From CALLCD01 sp039817885 (GTDB lineage: Bacteria; Pseudomonadota; Alphaproteobacteria; Caulobacterales; Hyphomonadaceae): 64,000 bases of DNA. The notes under the pieces were generated by a model. The model made no database searches. It saw only the letters and a program-made list of their open reading frames with translations, and was not told the DNA's origin. The position numbers and the translations under genes are program-made. This document shows, piece by piece, positions 15,266-24,691 of this stretch; position 1 is the stretch's first letter; each line of letters opens with the position of its first letter. The DNA lies in assembly GCA_039817885.1 (NCBI GenBank), contig JBCBUY010000008.1, positions 1 through 64,000 of the forward strand. The letters run 5' to 3'.

Positions 15266-15781
15266 GGGGTCTACCTCGTTCTCATTGCCACGAAATCGTT
15301 ATCTTTTGCGTGCCCGGAATTCGCAATTAACGGCTCATAAAATACAATACACGAAAGCGTCAGCGAGGTTGCAAAGAGTCTGAGTCGTACGGCTATCGGC
15401 CCTGCGCGCGCGGTTGACGCCCTCGCCCAGGGAGAATCCATCTCATGCCGCTCGCCTGAGAGTCGTGCGGCCACAATCTTCCCAGTTTGGCCGTGATTAG
15501 GGTGTGATCTGACCGCCAAAGCCTCAAATCGGTGCAAGGATTTGCCTCTTTAGAACTGAAAACACTTGATTTTTTATCGACAAGCCCAAAGGCACTGCCC
15601 GAAGCACTTGTAAAGCTTCAGGATTTCCAATGCGGACGACCAAGAAGTGAGAATGATACCCATATGACACACCAGTCACATTTAATCACATTCGCGCCAC
15701 ATCTGGCGTTGACGCTGCAGCGACCGCGCCGATACCGTCCCGATCCAATAGCGCAGTGCTATGTCTCTTGGGAGTGATTAT
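15266..15781. other. 516-base divergent intergenic region
   Basis: Lies between the repeat-protein gene (minus) and the TonB receptor (plus). Short open frames here lack recognisable domains. It must carry both promoters; a candidate for the receptor is listed at 15709-15737. Nothing else is recognised. Confidence 0.55.
15709..15737 (+). promoter_or_regulatory. Candidate promoter for the TonB receptor
   Basis: TTGACG at 15709-15714 and ATACCG at 15732-15737 are 17 bases apart, 45 bases before the start codon. The -35 matches the alphaproteobacterial consensus TTGAC well; the -10 is weak. Confidence 0.35.
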
Positions 15782-18700
15782 ATGTGTGATAACCCGAAAT
15801 CGGGCGGAGGGCTGAAGACCAAACTGCTCGCCGGCTCATTTTTAACGGTATTGATGGGTGCGGTACCCTTCACAGCCGCTCAAGCGCAAGAAATTGAGCG
15901 CGTAAGCGAGGCGGCTGATGATGATGAAGCCGTCCAGGATACCATCGTCGTTACTGGTTCGCGACTGAAAAACCCGAATATTACGGCTTCGTCTCCGGTG
16001 GTCACGGTTGACGTTGCAGACTTCCGGGCTCGAGGCACGATCGACGTGGTTGACCTCATCAATACGCTGCCGTCCGCAATTGCCGGACAGACCAGCGAAG
16101 TGTCTAACGGTGCCAATGGTACATCTTCTCTGAACCTCCGTGGGCTTGGTGCCACACGGAACCTGGTTCTGATCGACGGCAAACGTCTTGGGCCTGGCCG
16201 TGCGGACATCGCGGTTGCGGACCTTAACCAAATCCCTGCAGCGCTGATCGAACGGTCCGAGATCGTAACCGGTGGTGCTTCAGCTGTGTATGGTTCAGAC
16301 GCTATCGCGGGTGTTGCCAACTTCTTCTTGCGCCGTGACTTCGAAGGCTTCGAATTCTCCAGTTTGGTTGGCTTTAACCAGGACGCGAACAGCAATGGGT
16401 TCGCTCAGGACATTAACCTCGACAATACGCCTCCAGGACCTAACCCAACGGGTGGCACAACGGACGGCTTCACCTGGCAGATTACAGGTATCTACGGCAC
16501 CAATTTCGACAATGACAAAGGTAACATCACGGCCTATGCGAGCTACTTTGACCAGAATGCCATTCTGCAAGGTACGCGCGACATTTCGGCTTGTGCCCTT
16601 GGTGATGTTGGTCCGGCGGATGCTGGTTCTGACCCCGTTATTGGTACAGATGTGTTCTGTTTCGGTTCAAACTTCGGACCGTTCCCAACAACGTTCACTC
16701 TTCCAGCTGTAAATGATCCAGCGACTGGACTTCCGTTCCCGGCAGACATGCAGCCTGGCCTTGTTGGTACGGTCTCGCTTGATGAAGCAGGTAATGTTCC
16801 ATTAGCTGCAGATGGCAGTGTCGCACTTGGTGCGACAAACGCGTTTAACTTCAACCCGCTAAACTTCTTCCAGCGTCCGAGCCAACGGTTTAATGCGGGC
16901 TTCTTGTCTCGCTACGAGCTGCACAAAATGGCTGAAGTCTATACAGATTTCGCGTTCACTCAGAACGTCTCTGACGCCCAGATCGCTCCTACAGCGACCT
17001 TTGGTGAAGTTGCCGAACTGAACTGTGACAATCCGTTCTTCACACCTGATATTCTGCAAATTATCTGTACGGATCGTGGGTTCAGTGGAACAGACCTTGC
17101 CACCGTTCAGCTGAACCGTCGGAACGTTGAAGGTGGTGGTCGGAACACAAGTTTTGACATTACCAATTTCCGCGTCGTGTCTGGTGTTCGCGGTGATCTC
17201 TCTGATTACGTGGACGGGTGGAGCTATGATGCTTTCGTTCAGTTCGCTGACACTGCAACAAGCGATATCAACGAAGAAGACTTCGATATTGAGCTCCTGA
17301 ACGAAGCTCTGTTGGTCACAACTGATGCTGACGGAAACCCCGTCTGTACATCCGGCCGCGCGGGATGTGTGCCATTGAATCTTCTGGGAACAACACCAGT
17401 TGATCCGGTTGCCATCGCTGCGATTTCGACACCGACGCTATCAATCGGTGAGGCACAGCAGGTTGTCACAGGTCTGACCTTCCAAGGCCCAGTTCCTGTA
17501 ACAAGCCCATTTGCTGCCAACGCACCTAGCCTTCTGACTGGTTTCGAGTGGCGTCAGGACACGCTTTCTCAGAGCCCAGACAGCATTCTGTTGGCAGGCG
17601 GTTCAACCGGTCTTGGTGGACCTGAAGATCCTGTTTCAGCTCAGTCTCGCGTATGGGAACTGTTCACTGAGGTGGCGATCCCGCTGGTCGAAGACGTTCC
17701 TTTCATCAAGGAATTCTCTTTCACCGGTCAGTATCGTTACTCAGACTTTAGCTACACGAACAAACTTCCTGGCGGTGATCAAGCACCGGGTATCGAGACC
17801 AACACGTTCTCGCTTGGTACAAGCTGGATCCCAGTGGACGATGTTCGTTTCCGCTTCCAGTTCCAACGTGCGGCACGTGCGCCAAACATTTTCGAATTGT
17901 TCGCACCAGCCAGCTTGCAGCTGTTTAACGACTCCGACCCTTGTGCCGGACCTGCACCTGCTGGATCGCTTGCTGGATGTGTTGCTTCCGGTCTCCCAGA
18001 GGCATTGTTCGGACTTGTCCCTGCTGATGCTGGCCAGCTTCAAGAGCTTGTCGGTGGTAATGTTGGCCTTGAGGAAGAAGAAGCAGACACATTCACCGCT
18101 GGTGCAGTTCTGCAACCACGCTTCGTTCCTGGTCTGACGGTGTCGGTTGACTACTTCAACATCGATGTTGAGGGTTTCATTACCACGATCCCATCACAGA
18201 CCATCTTGTCCGAGTGTATCGACAATTTGGATGCAACATTCTGTCAGTTCATCAACCGGGATGCTCTCGGTACGATCCAGATTGATGGTTTTGTAGAAGC
18301 GAACCTTCAGAACATTGGTGCTCGTTCCACCGAAGGCATCGACTTCTCGGCGAATTACACATTTGACCTTGAGTCTATCGGCCTCGGAAATTACGGCAGC
18401 ATCAATCTGACATATGCGGCCACATATCTGACCGAGTTTGAGCAGATTGACGTACCAGGCCAGGCACCAACTGACTGTCTCGGCTTCTTTGCTGGGCCAT
18501 GTGACGACATTGTCGGTCAACCGACCTTCGAATATCGCCACACGTCTTCTGTTGGTTGGCAGACACCTTGGGATGTCGATTTCCGTCTGGCATGGCGTTA
18601 CTTCAGCGACACGGAACGCCTCGGACCTCGGTCTGGTGCTGACGGGTCGATTGGTGACGTGTTCGAGACAGAAAGCTTCGTAGATGTATTCGTGAACTAC

Positions 18701-18862
18701 AATCTGAACGAAAACATCAACCTGAACTTCGGTGTCAACAACCTGTTCGATGCTGACCCATCGTTCACCGACTTCCGTGACACAGCGAACGGCAACACCT
18801 TCCCAGGTGTGTTCGACGCTGCTGGTCGCTACATCTTCTTCGGAACTCGCCTGACCTTCTAA
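15782..18862 (+). CDS. TonB-dependent outer-membrane receptor
   Basis: 1026 residues. Signal peptide about 1-36 (ends AQAQ), TonB box DTIVVTGSR near residues 48-56, plug domain with SSLNLRGLG and VYGSDAIAGVANF, then a 22-strand type barrel ending in FFGTRLTF with the terminal aromatic residue. Such receptors import siderophores, cobalamin or oligosaccharides; the ligand is unknown. The ATG at 15782 has GGGAG 7 bases upstream and is chosen over one at 15761. Codons are noticeably richer in GGT, GTT and CTT than in neighbours, a sign of strong expression or different origin. Confidence 0.95.
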   Translation: MCDNPKSGGGLKTKLLAGSFLTVLMGAVPFTAAQAQEIERVSEAADDDEAVQDTIVVTGSRLKNPNITASSPVVTVDVADFRARGTIDVVDLINTLPSAIAGQTSEVSNGANGTSSLNLRGLGATRNLVLIDGKRLGPGRADIAVADLNQIPAALIERSEIVTGGASAVYGSDAIAGVANFFLRRDFEGFEFSSLVGFNQDANSNGFAQDINLDNTPPGPNPTGGTTDGFTWQITGIYGTNFDNDKGNITAYASYFDQNAILQGTRDISACALGDVGPADAGSDPVIGTDVFCFGSNFGPFPTTFTLPAVNDPATGLPFPADMQPGLVGTVSLDEAGNVPLAADGSVALGATNAFNFNPLNFFQRPSQRFNAGFLSRYELHKMAEVYTDFAFTQNVSDAQIAPTATFGEVAELNCDNPFFTPDILQIICTDRGFSGTDLATVQLNRRNVEGGGRNTSFDITNFRVVSGVRGDLSDYVDGWSYDAFVQFADTATSDINEEDFDIELLNEALLVTTDADGNPVCTSGRAGCVPLNLLGTTPVDPVAIAAISTPTLSIGEAQQVVTGLTFQGPVPVTSPFAANAPSLLTGFEWRQDTLSQSPDSILLAGGSTGLGGPEDPVSAQSRVWELFTEVAIPLVEDVPFIKEFSFTGQYRYSDFSYTNKLPGGDQAPGIETNTFSLGTSWIPVDDVRFRFQFQRAARAPNIFELFAPASLQLFNDSDPCAGPAPAGSLAGCVASGLPEALFGLVPADAGQLQELVGGNVGLEEEEADTFTAGAVLQPRFVPGLTVSVDYFNIDVEGFITTIPSQTILSECIDNLDATFCQFINRDALGTIQIDGFVEANLQNIGARSTEGIDFSANYTFDLESIGLGNYGSINLTYAATYLTEFEQIDVPGQAPTDCLGFFAGPCDDIVGQPTFEYRHTSSVGWQTPWDVDFRLAWRYFSDTERLGPRSGADGSIGDVFETESFVDVFVNYNLNENINLNFGVNNLFDADPSFTDFRDTANGNTFPGVFDAAGRYIFFGTRLTF

Positions 18863-18886
18863 TCGGCGACCCGATCCAAAATCTGG

Positions 18887-18915
18887 CGGCGGCCCCCAAC
18901 GGGGCCGCCGTTTTT
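18887..18915 (+). terminator. Intrinsic terminator after TonB receptor
   Basis: Stem CGGCGGCCCC/GGGGCCGCCG with a 4-base loop followed by TTTTTCTTT. It begins 24 bases after the receptor stop codon. Confidence 0.92.
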
Positions 18916-19020
18916 CTTTGGGGTAAGGCTGTTCAGTGGTGTGGGACGCGGCCACCGTCTTCTCGCAGACGAGCGCAAGCGTGTTGCCATCCCGCCCACC
19001 TCCGATGGGATGCTGCTGTT

Positions 19021-20451
19021 CTATTCGTCAGGGACGAAATCGATAGGCTGCGCCATATCTCCTGGTGGAAGTTTCACTTCCGGCTTTGGCGCGCTGCCAT
19101 CGTCGGGGGCAGGCAGTGCAGTCATGGCACGGGCCACATCAAGTTCGCGGGCGAAAGTCTCATGGCGCGGATGCACGAGCTGACCCGCATCGCCAAACCG
19201 GTAGACAAGCCGGGCCCAATCCGATGCTGTGTAGTTGAATGCACCGCCTTTGGGGTCGAGGTCGGACCAGTCTGCCTCGCGGCTGGCGGTCACGGCCAAC
19301 CGGGCCCAGCGGGCCGCTTCGTCTGCATCTCCATAGCCTTTTAACGCGCGCTCCATCAGCAGGCATAACCGGCCCGTCGATCCTGTTTCGACGAGCAGCG
19401 ACAAGGTCTTTACGGCCCCGACCCAATCACCTCTCTGCATGGCGATCTCGGCCCCTAGAACTTTGCTCTCATAATGGTCGGGATTGGACGCGATGAAGCG
19501 CTCAAGCCGCTTGGCCATCGTCGCTTCATCGCTGTCGACAGACATCTGTCTTACGGTCTGCGCGATCGCTGGATGGGGGCGTGACGTCCACCCCATTTCC
19601 AGGACATCCATTGCTGCTTTGTCTTTGCCATCGATCATCAACTGGCGCGCGCCCAGCACGACAGCCGGCGGAAAGCCGGGCGCAGCGCGTATGGCTTCGG
19701 CGAGCGCCTTTTGAGCATCGCTTCGGCGTTCATGGGGGAGGCTTGCTGCAAGTGCGGTATGGAGAACGGCGCGGCGACGTCGCAAACCATCACCTGATAT
19801 CAGTTTGTATCGTTCGCCCAGGGCCAATGTCTGCAGGGCCTTTTCCCAATCCCCTCGGGCAACCTGCAAATCGAACAAGGAGTTGAATGGCCAATCGGCA
19901 CCGGAGTTGAGTTCCAGGGCCGCTCTGGCGCTGACTTCTGCGCCTCTTGAGTCTCCCCGCTCAATGGCAGCGGTTGCCGTGCCGCGCAGCCCGGCAAGTT
20001 CGCCGCCGGGCAAACGTGCCAATTGCGCCCAGGCTCGCTCGGCCGTGACCCAGTCTCCATCAACTTCGGCGGCGCGGGCTTCCAGCAAAACCTTTAGGCG
20101 TTCATCATCGGCGAAGGCTTCGGCCTTGCGCGCCAGGCGGAGTGCCGATTGGACATCACCTGCTTCTGCTGCGAGCAAGCCGTCCGTGAGCGCATGATTG
20201 GCTTTTTTGATGCGCGACTGACGGCGTGATTTGCCGATCCTTCCCGGAAGTTTCCAAAGCCCCGCAAACAAGCCCCAGATCAGAGCGATTGTGCCGCCGA
20301 TCATCAGCTGCAGGACAATTGTTGCGAGCACCGGAAGCCGCCCTTCCCAACCAAAGAGTTGGAAGTCGATCCCCCCCGGTAGATTGGCCAAATAAACGGT
20401 GCCGGCCGCGGCGGCGACCAGTAATGCAACAATGAGAATGAGCCGAATCAT
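19021..20451 (-). CDS. HemY family heme-biosynthesis-associated TPR protein
   Basis: 476 residues. Two N-terminal membrane helices (about 1-20 and 42-66) precede a HemY N-domain and a long run of TPR-like alpha-helical repeats (for example NHALTDGLLAAEAGDVQSALRLARKAEAF). Proteobacterial HemY is membrane-bound and encoded with hemCD; its exact biochemical role is not settled. It is the fourth gene of hemC-hemD-COG4223-hemY on the minus strand, starting 9 bases after the stop of the preceding gene. Confidence 0.88.
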   Translation of the reverse strand: MIRLILIVALLVAAAAGTVYLANLPGGIDFQLFGWEGRLPVLATIVLQLMIGGTIALIWGLFAGLWKLPGRIGKSRRQSRIKKANHALTDGLLAAEAGDVQSALRLARKAEAFADDERLKVLLEARAAEVDGDWVTAERAWAQLARLPGGELAGLRGTATAAIERGDSRGAEVSARAALELNSGADWPFNSLFDLQVARGDWEKALQTLALGERYKLISGDGLRRRRAVLHTALAASLPHERRSDAQKALAEAIRAAPGFPPAVVLGARQLMIDGKDKAAMDVLEMGWTSRPHPAIAQTVRQMSVDSDEATMAKRLERFIASNPDHYESKVLGAEIAMQRGDWVGAVKTLSLLVETGSTGRLCLLMERALKGYGDADEAARWARLAVTASREADWSDLDPKGGAFNYTASDWARLVYRFGDAGQLVHPRHETFARELDVARAMTALPAPDDGSAPKPEVKLPPGDMAQPIDFVPDE

Positions 20452-20460
20452 GGCCGAGGC

Positions 20461-21783
20461 TTAACGCTCCGCACCTAGAAGTACGAGTCGAAGCGTGTCG
20501 AGACTTTCATCCAAGACCAGGCGTTTTTCTGCGTCAGCGAGCCAGCCTTCGAAGGCCGCAGCTGCTGGACCGTCCAAGGTCTTCACAACGTCGACCGCAC
20601 CGCGAAGATCTTGCGCATCAAGGGCAGTCGCGGCGGTGTTCAATTTGTCTTCGGTGGTCTCATCCGCACCGCTGCGGCGGATCTCGATATCTTCACCAAA
20701 CACATTGCGCAGCCATCCCCAGCCATCCGCTTCGGGCTCGGCGGCGAGAACAGCGTCGCGGGCGGAGACAGCAGCGTCGTCGAACTGCGCTTGCAACAGA
20801 GCAATCGTCGGGACCGGCTGATTGGCCAGCGCCGAGAGCCCCGTCACTGTTTCGTTTCCGGGCAATGCCGCCTGGAGCTGGGCGTGAGCCGACTGAAAAG
20901 GGCGACCATCGCCAGCTGCGGCTTCCATGGTCAGAAGGGCAAACAGAGCTTTTGAGGCCAACGCGTCTTCGCCGTCTGCATCCCCCTGCTCACGAAGCGC
21001 GGTTACCGTTTCCTGCAAGCTCTGGATATCGGCTGCTGTACTGGTTTCGGCTGCCAGATTGGCTTTGAGCAATTCGATGTCTGACCGGAGGGACGCGATA
21101 TCGTCCGCTGTCTGTGTGCCCGCAGCCGTTTCAAGTGCTTCCATGCGGGTCAGAAGATCAGCGAGCGCTTCAGCGCGAATGGCCTGCCGGTTCGCGATCT
21201 GATCCTGCGCCTCCTCGATAGTTTCAACCCGGGTGCGCAGGGCGGTAATCGCCCTGTTCGCCAGGCGCGGGCTCGTGACTTCACTTTCGTCGGCACGCTC
21301 CAGCATATCCACGCGGTCTATCAGCGCTGACAGACCATCGAGGTCATTCTCTCCGGTTTGGAGGACATCAAGGCGACCATTAAGGGTTTCGATCTCAGCT
21401 GTTAGACTGGCCACAGCCTCATTGTCGCCGGACCCTGCTGCTGCGGCAGAAAGTTCTCGATCCATCTGCTCGCGTGCGCCTGTGAGTTCCGTCCGCAATG
21501 CGTCGAGGCCCGCTTCAACGGCCTGCTGATTGGCCGACAGTGTTTCGACTTCGCCGGCGAGGGTTTGCGGCGCATATGCACCGTTTCCAGCCCAGTTAAG
21601 ACCTCCGGCGATAAGACCACCGAATAAGGTCGCCGCGACGCCCGTTATGCCAAGCGCTATCCAACCTGGTCCGCGAGAGGCGTCATCGCTCGCCGTCACA
21701 TAATCCGGTCTGGGCGGAGCCGGTTCGAAATCGGCATCGATTGGCTCTGCTTCATCACCTTTGTCTTCCGTGGTCCCCGTCAT
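20461..21783 (-). CDS. COG4223 mitofilin-like membrane protein
   Basis: 440 residues. A polar acidic N-terminus is followed by one membrane helix (about 41-60) and a long Ala/Glu/Leu-rich region with heptad character (about 75-280) and a C-terminal helical domain with EGWLADAEKRLVLDESLDTLR. This is the layout of alphaproteobacterial COG4223 proteins related to mitofilin (Mic60), which shape inner membranes. Its position between hemD and hemY matches Mic60-type gene order known in alphaproteobacteria. Assignment rests on architecture and context. Confidence 0.8.
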   Translation of the reverse strand: MTGTTEDKGDEAEPIDADFEPAPPRPDYVTASDDASRGPGWIALGITGVAATLFGGLIAGGLNWAGNGAYAPQTLAGEVETLSANQQAVEAGLDALRTELTGAREQMDRELSAAAAGSGDNEAVASLTAEIETLNGRLDVLQTGENDLDGLSALIDRVDMLERADESEVTSPRLANRAITALRTRVETIEEAQDQIANRQAIRAEALADLLTRMEALETAAGTQTADDIASLRSDIELLKANLAAETSTAADIQSLQETVTALREQGDADGEDALASKALFALLTMEAAAGDGRPFQSAHAQLQAALPGNETVTGLSALANQPVPTIALLQAQFDDAAVSARDAVLAAEPEADGWGWLRNVFGEDIEIRRSGADETTEDKLNTAATALDAQDLRGAVDVVKTLDGPAAAAFEGWLADAEKRLVLDESLDTLRLVLLGAER

Positions 21784-21844
21784 GGTCCGCTTTCTGCTCT
21801 GCCAGCGTTCTGATTATTCAACATATAATGGCAGAGAGATGTAA

Positions 21845-22561
21845 TCAAAGCATTGCGCGAACTGATGTAATCATTCGCAGGAGTGCGTCCTCATTTGGAG
21901 CCTCAGCCGCCAGGACCGATTCAAAGCCCAATGTCCTGAGTGGTGCGGCCGCTTTTTCAGATACGGCGACCGCTGCATGGTGGCCAAATTCAAGATCATG
22001 CGCGGCTGAGGCAAAGGCTGCCGCCCCCTTGGCCGAATGAACCGCCACGATTGCTGGCTTTTCCGCCTGTAGTGCTCGTCGCGCTTCAAAGCTCAGCTCC
22101 AAGGCGGGAACCGCGCGGTAAAGCGGCACGAAAACGACCGCGTATCCTGCGGCGGTGAGTTTTTCTGCAACATCTCCGCGTGCATCTGCATTGGCCACAT
22201 GAAGCAATTGTCCGGCCGCTGGATCCGCGGACTGGATTACATGTTCGGCCAGAGCAACACCGTCACCATCGGCGTTTCTGCAGTCCGAAAACCCCGCCTC
22301 TCCGGCGGCGTCAAACGTGGCAGGCCCCACGCACCAGGCGACGAGATCGCGGCGGTCGGAGACTTCGGCAAAGAACCGGACCCCGTTCGCACTGGTAAAC
22401 AGCACCCCTGAGACAGTGTTAAGCGCTGGCAGCGCGATGTCTGTTTGCGCCAATTCCAGCATGGGTGAGCAAATTGCCGATATGCCCAAGGCGTCCAGGC
22501 GCTCGATAGTCTGCCCGGCTCCCGGCTGCGCACGCGTTACGATGACCTGGTTGCCGGTCAT
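21845..22561 (-). CDS. hemD: Uroporphyrinogen-III synthase
   Basis: 238 residues in two Rossmann-like halves. It closes hydroxymethylbilane to uroporphyrinogen III. Sequence is weakly conserved as usual for HemD; FTSANGVRFFAEV (about 53-65) and VHSAKGAAAFA (about 173-183) match the family's two TSxN-like loops. The gene starts 6 bases after hemC, which supports the call strongly. The N-terminus MTGNQVIVTRAQPGAGQT is typical. Confidence 0.9.
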   Translation of the reverse strand: MTGNQVIVTRAQPGAGQTIERLDALGISAICSPMLELAQTDIALPALNTVSGVLFTSANGVRFFAEVSDRRDLVAWCVGPATFDAAGEAGFSDCRNADGDGVALAEHVIQSADPAAGQLLHVANADARGDVAEKLTAAGYAVVFVPLYRAVPALELSFEARRALQAEKPAIVAVHSAKGAAAFASAAHDLEFGHHAAVAVSEKAAAPLRTLGFESVLAAEAPNEDALLRMITSVRAML

Positions 22562-22567
22562 ATATGG

Positions 22568-23506
22568 CTAGGCCTCAATATGAGGGAGTGCACCGCCGAG
22601 GGCCTCCAAGATCGTTTCCGCTGCGCTGTGACCCGCTGCCGCAAGATCATCGATGTCGGCATTGCCGGAGCAAAACACAGTATTGTCCCAGACCTCGCTG
22701 CCATCGGGCGCGGTCACCTCGCCGACAAATCGGAATGCCTCCTCTTCCTGAAACAGGTGTCCTGAAATCGGTGTCCGGCAAGACCCATCCAATGCTGTCA
22801 GGAAGGCGCGTTCCGCAGCGGCGGCGCGTTCGCTCTTGGGATCTGAGATTGTCTTTAGCGCCTCGTAGCTCTTTACACCGAGCCGTCCAGGAATGGCTGC
22901 GACGGCCACGATCCCCTGGCAGGGTGATGGCAGCATCTCCTCGAGGGCAATCGGATGGGCGAGATGCTGAAGTCCCAATCGTGTCAGTCCTGCCATCGCC
23001 AGATAGGTTGCGGTGGCTTCACCGGCTTCCAGCTTTTTCAGGCGTGTCTGCACATTTCCGCGGAATGGTACGATTTTGAGATCTGGCCGCGCAAGCCGGG
23101 TCTGGGCTTCGCGGCGAATACTTGCGGTGCCGAGCACGGCTCCTTCTGGCAAATCCTCCAGAGACGTGGCCGACTGGCAAATGAACCCCTCTCGAGGATC
23201 CTCTCTCGGTGCGAAGGCGACGAGGTCCTGGCCGTCGGGGAGCACGCTTGGCACATCCTTTAGCGAGTGGACCGCGATATCGACATCTCCTGCTTCGATT
23301 GCCACGTCGATCTCTTTCGTGAAGAGCCCCTTCCCGCCAGACGAGATCAAACGCTCAGTGGTGAGCTTGTCGCCTGTGGTGGTGAAGGTCTGAACCTCAC
23401 ATGAGACACTCCCGTCACTCGCAGATTCGATCAGGCCTTTGATCTGCTCGGCTTGATGCAAAGCCAGTGGAGAGCCCCGGGTGCCAATGCGAAGCGTTTC
23501 GACCAT
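22568..23506 (-). CDS. hemC: Hydroxymethylbilane synthase (porphobilinogen deaminase)
   Basis: 312 residues. It polymerises four porphobilinogens using a dipyrromethane cofactor bound to the Cys in LDGSCRTPISGH (about residue 241). Also seen: IGTRGSPLALHQA, SSGGKGLFTKEID, VHSLKDVP, GTASIRREAQ and RGNVQTRLKKL. The ATG at 23506 (MVETLRIGTRG) is chosen over the upstream ATG at 23536, because families start here and AAGGA lies upstream. It heads the heme run and is divergent from tsaD, 48 bases away. Confidence 0.97.
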   Translation of the reverse strand: MVETLRIGTRGSPLALHQAEQIKGLIESASDGSVSCEVQTFTTTGDKLTTERLISSGGKGLFTKEIDVAIEAGDVDIAVHSLKDVPSVLPDGQDLVAFAPREDPREGFICQSATSLEDLPEGAVLGTASIRREAQTRLARPDLKIVPFRGNVQTRLKKLEAGEATATYLAMAGLTRLGLQHLAHPIALEEMLPSPCQGIVAVAAIPGRLGVKSYEALKTISDPKSERAAAAERAFLTALDGSCRTPISGHLFQEEEAFRFVGEVTAPDGSEVWDNTVFCSGNADIDDLAAAGHSAAETILEALGGALPHIEA

Positions 23507-23554
23507 GCCGCCAAATCCTTCCTCTTTCCAACGCACTCAGCTACAAGGTCGACC

Positions 23555-24643
23555 ATGAGTGGGCAAGCCGTCACCGTCCTTGGCATCGAAACAAGTTGCG
23601 ACGAAACCGCCGCAGCGATCGTCCGTCTTGACGGCGCTTCCGTCGAGATTCTCTCCGATGTGGTCCACAGTCAAACCGACGAGCACGTGCTTTATGGCGG
23701 TGTTGTGCCAGAGATCGCTGCGCGGGCCCATGCCGAGATGGCCGACTATATCGTGGCAAAGGCGCTGGAGGATGCGCGCGCCGGGATCGATGATTTGGAT
23801 GGCATCGCGGCGACCTCAGGACCCGGGCTTATTGGCGGTGTCCTTGTTGGCATGATGACCGGCAAGGCGATGGCCATGGCGAGCGGCAAACCCTTTCTCC
23901 CCATCAATCATTTAGAGGGGCACGCTTTGTCACCGCGGCTGTCAGATGCCTGCCCCTTCCCCTATTTGCTACTGCTTGTGTCTGGCGGACATTGCCAGAT
24001 CCTGGATGTGCAGGCCCTCGGACAGTATCGACGTCTTGGCACAACCGTCGATGATGCCGTTGGGGAGTGTTTCGACAAGACAGCCAAACTCATGGGGCTC
24101 GGGTTTCCTGGCGGACCGGCAGTCGAAAAACTTGCAGGGGACGGCGACCCCTATGCGGTCGACTTGCCCCGTCCCCTTCTCAGCAAAGCCGGGCTAAATA
24201 TGTCCTTTGCCGGCTTGAAAACAGCCGTTGCAAGGGCCATCAGCGCAGAACCACTGACAGATGCGCGAAAGGCAGATATTGCCGCCAGTTTTCAGACGGC
24301 GGTTGCAGACGTTCTATCGGAGAAAGTCCGTCGGGCACTGAACGAATTTGATACGCCCGCCAATGGCAAACGTCTTGTCGTTGCCGGTGGGGTCGCCGCC
24401 AATATATGTATACGGACAGCTTTGAGCGAGGTCGCGGATCAGTCGGGTGCAGATATGATTGCGCCGCCGCTTAGACACTGTACGGATAATGCGGCAATGA
24501 TCGCTCTTGCCGGCGCAGAGCGATTACAGGCTGGGGCATCTGGGGACCTAACCACCAAAGCCAGACCGCGTTGGCCGCTTGACGAGGTGAGTGCTGAGAC
24601 TAATCCGGCTTATGGGCATGGCCGGCGTGGGGTCAAAGCTTAG
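23555..24643 (+). CDS. tsaD: tRNA N6-adenosine threonylcarbamoyltransferase TsaD
   Basis: 362 residues of the Kae1/TsaD family, which with TsaB and TsaE installs t6A in ANN-decoding tRNAs. Seen: GIETSCDETAAA, the metal-binding INHLEGHALS, SGGHCQ, TVDDAVGECFDKTAK, GGPAVEKLA, VVAGGVAANICIR and HCTDNAAMIA. The frame is open upstream into hemC, but the ATG at 23555 directly precedes the conserved N-terminus. It shares a 48-base divergent region with hemC; hemC-tsaD-gpsA proximity is common in alphaproteobacteria. Confidence 0.97.
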   Translation: MSGQAVTVLGIETSCDETAAAIVRLDGASVEILSDVVHSQTDEHVLYGGVVPEIAARAHAEMADYIVAKALEDARAGIDDLDGIAATSGPGLIGGVLVGMMTGKAMAMASGKPFLPINHLEGHALSPRLSDACPFPYLLLLVSGGHCQILDVQALGQYRRLGTTVDDAVGECFDKTAKLMGLGFPGGPAVEKLAGDGDPYAVDLPRPLLSKAGLNMSFAGLKTAVARAISAEPLTDARKADIAASFQTAVADVLSEKVRRALNEFDTPANGKRLVVAGGVAANICIRTALSEVADQSGADMIAPPLRHCTDNAAMIALAGAERLQAGASGDLTTKARPRWPLDEVSAETNPAYGHGRRGVKA

Positions 24644-24691
24644 AGATGGCTCAGGGCTGTGTTTTGTGCGCCGCTGCGCCCTTTGGGGCCA

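Noticed and set aside
15271..15537. Minus-strand 88-residue frame in the divergent region
   Set aside because: No domain, no convincing ribosome site, Arg/Ser-rich composition typical of shadow frames.
15532..15777. Plus-strand 81-residue frame before the TonB receptor
   Set aside because: No motif or signal; it ends at the receptor start region and looks like leader sequence.
18194..18955. Minus-strand frame of 253 residues opposite the TonB receptor C-terminus
   Set aside because: Antisense to barrel strands with the expected C-terminal aromatic residue; no independent support.
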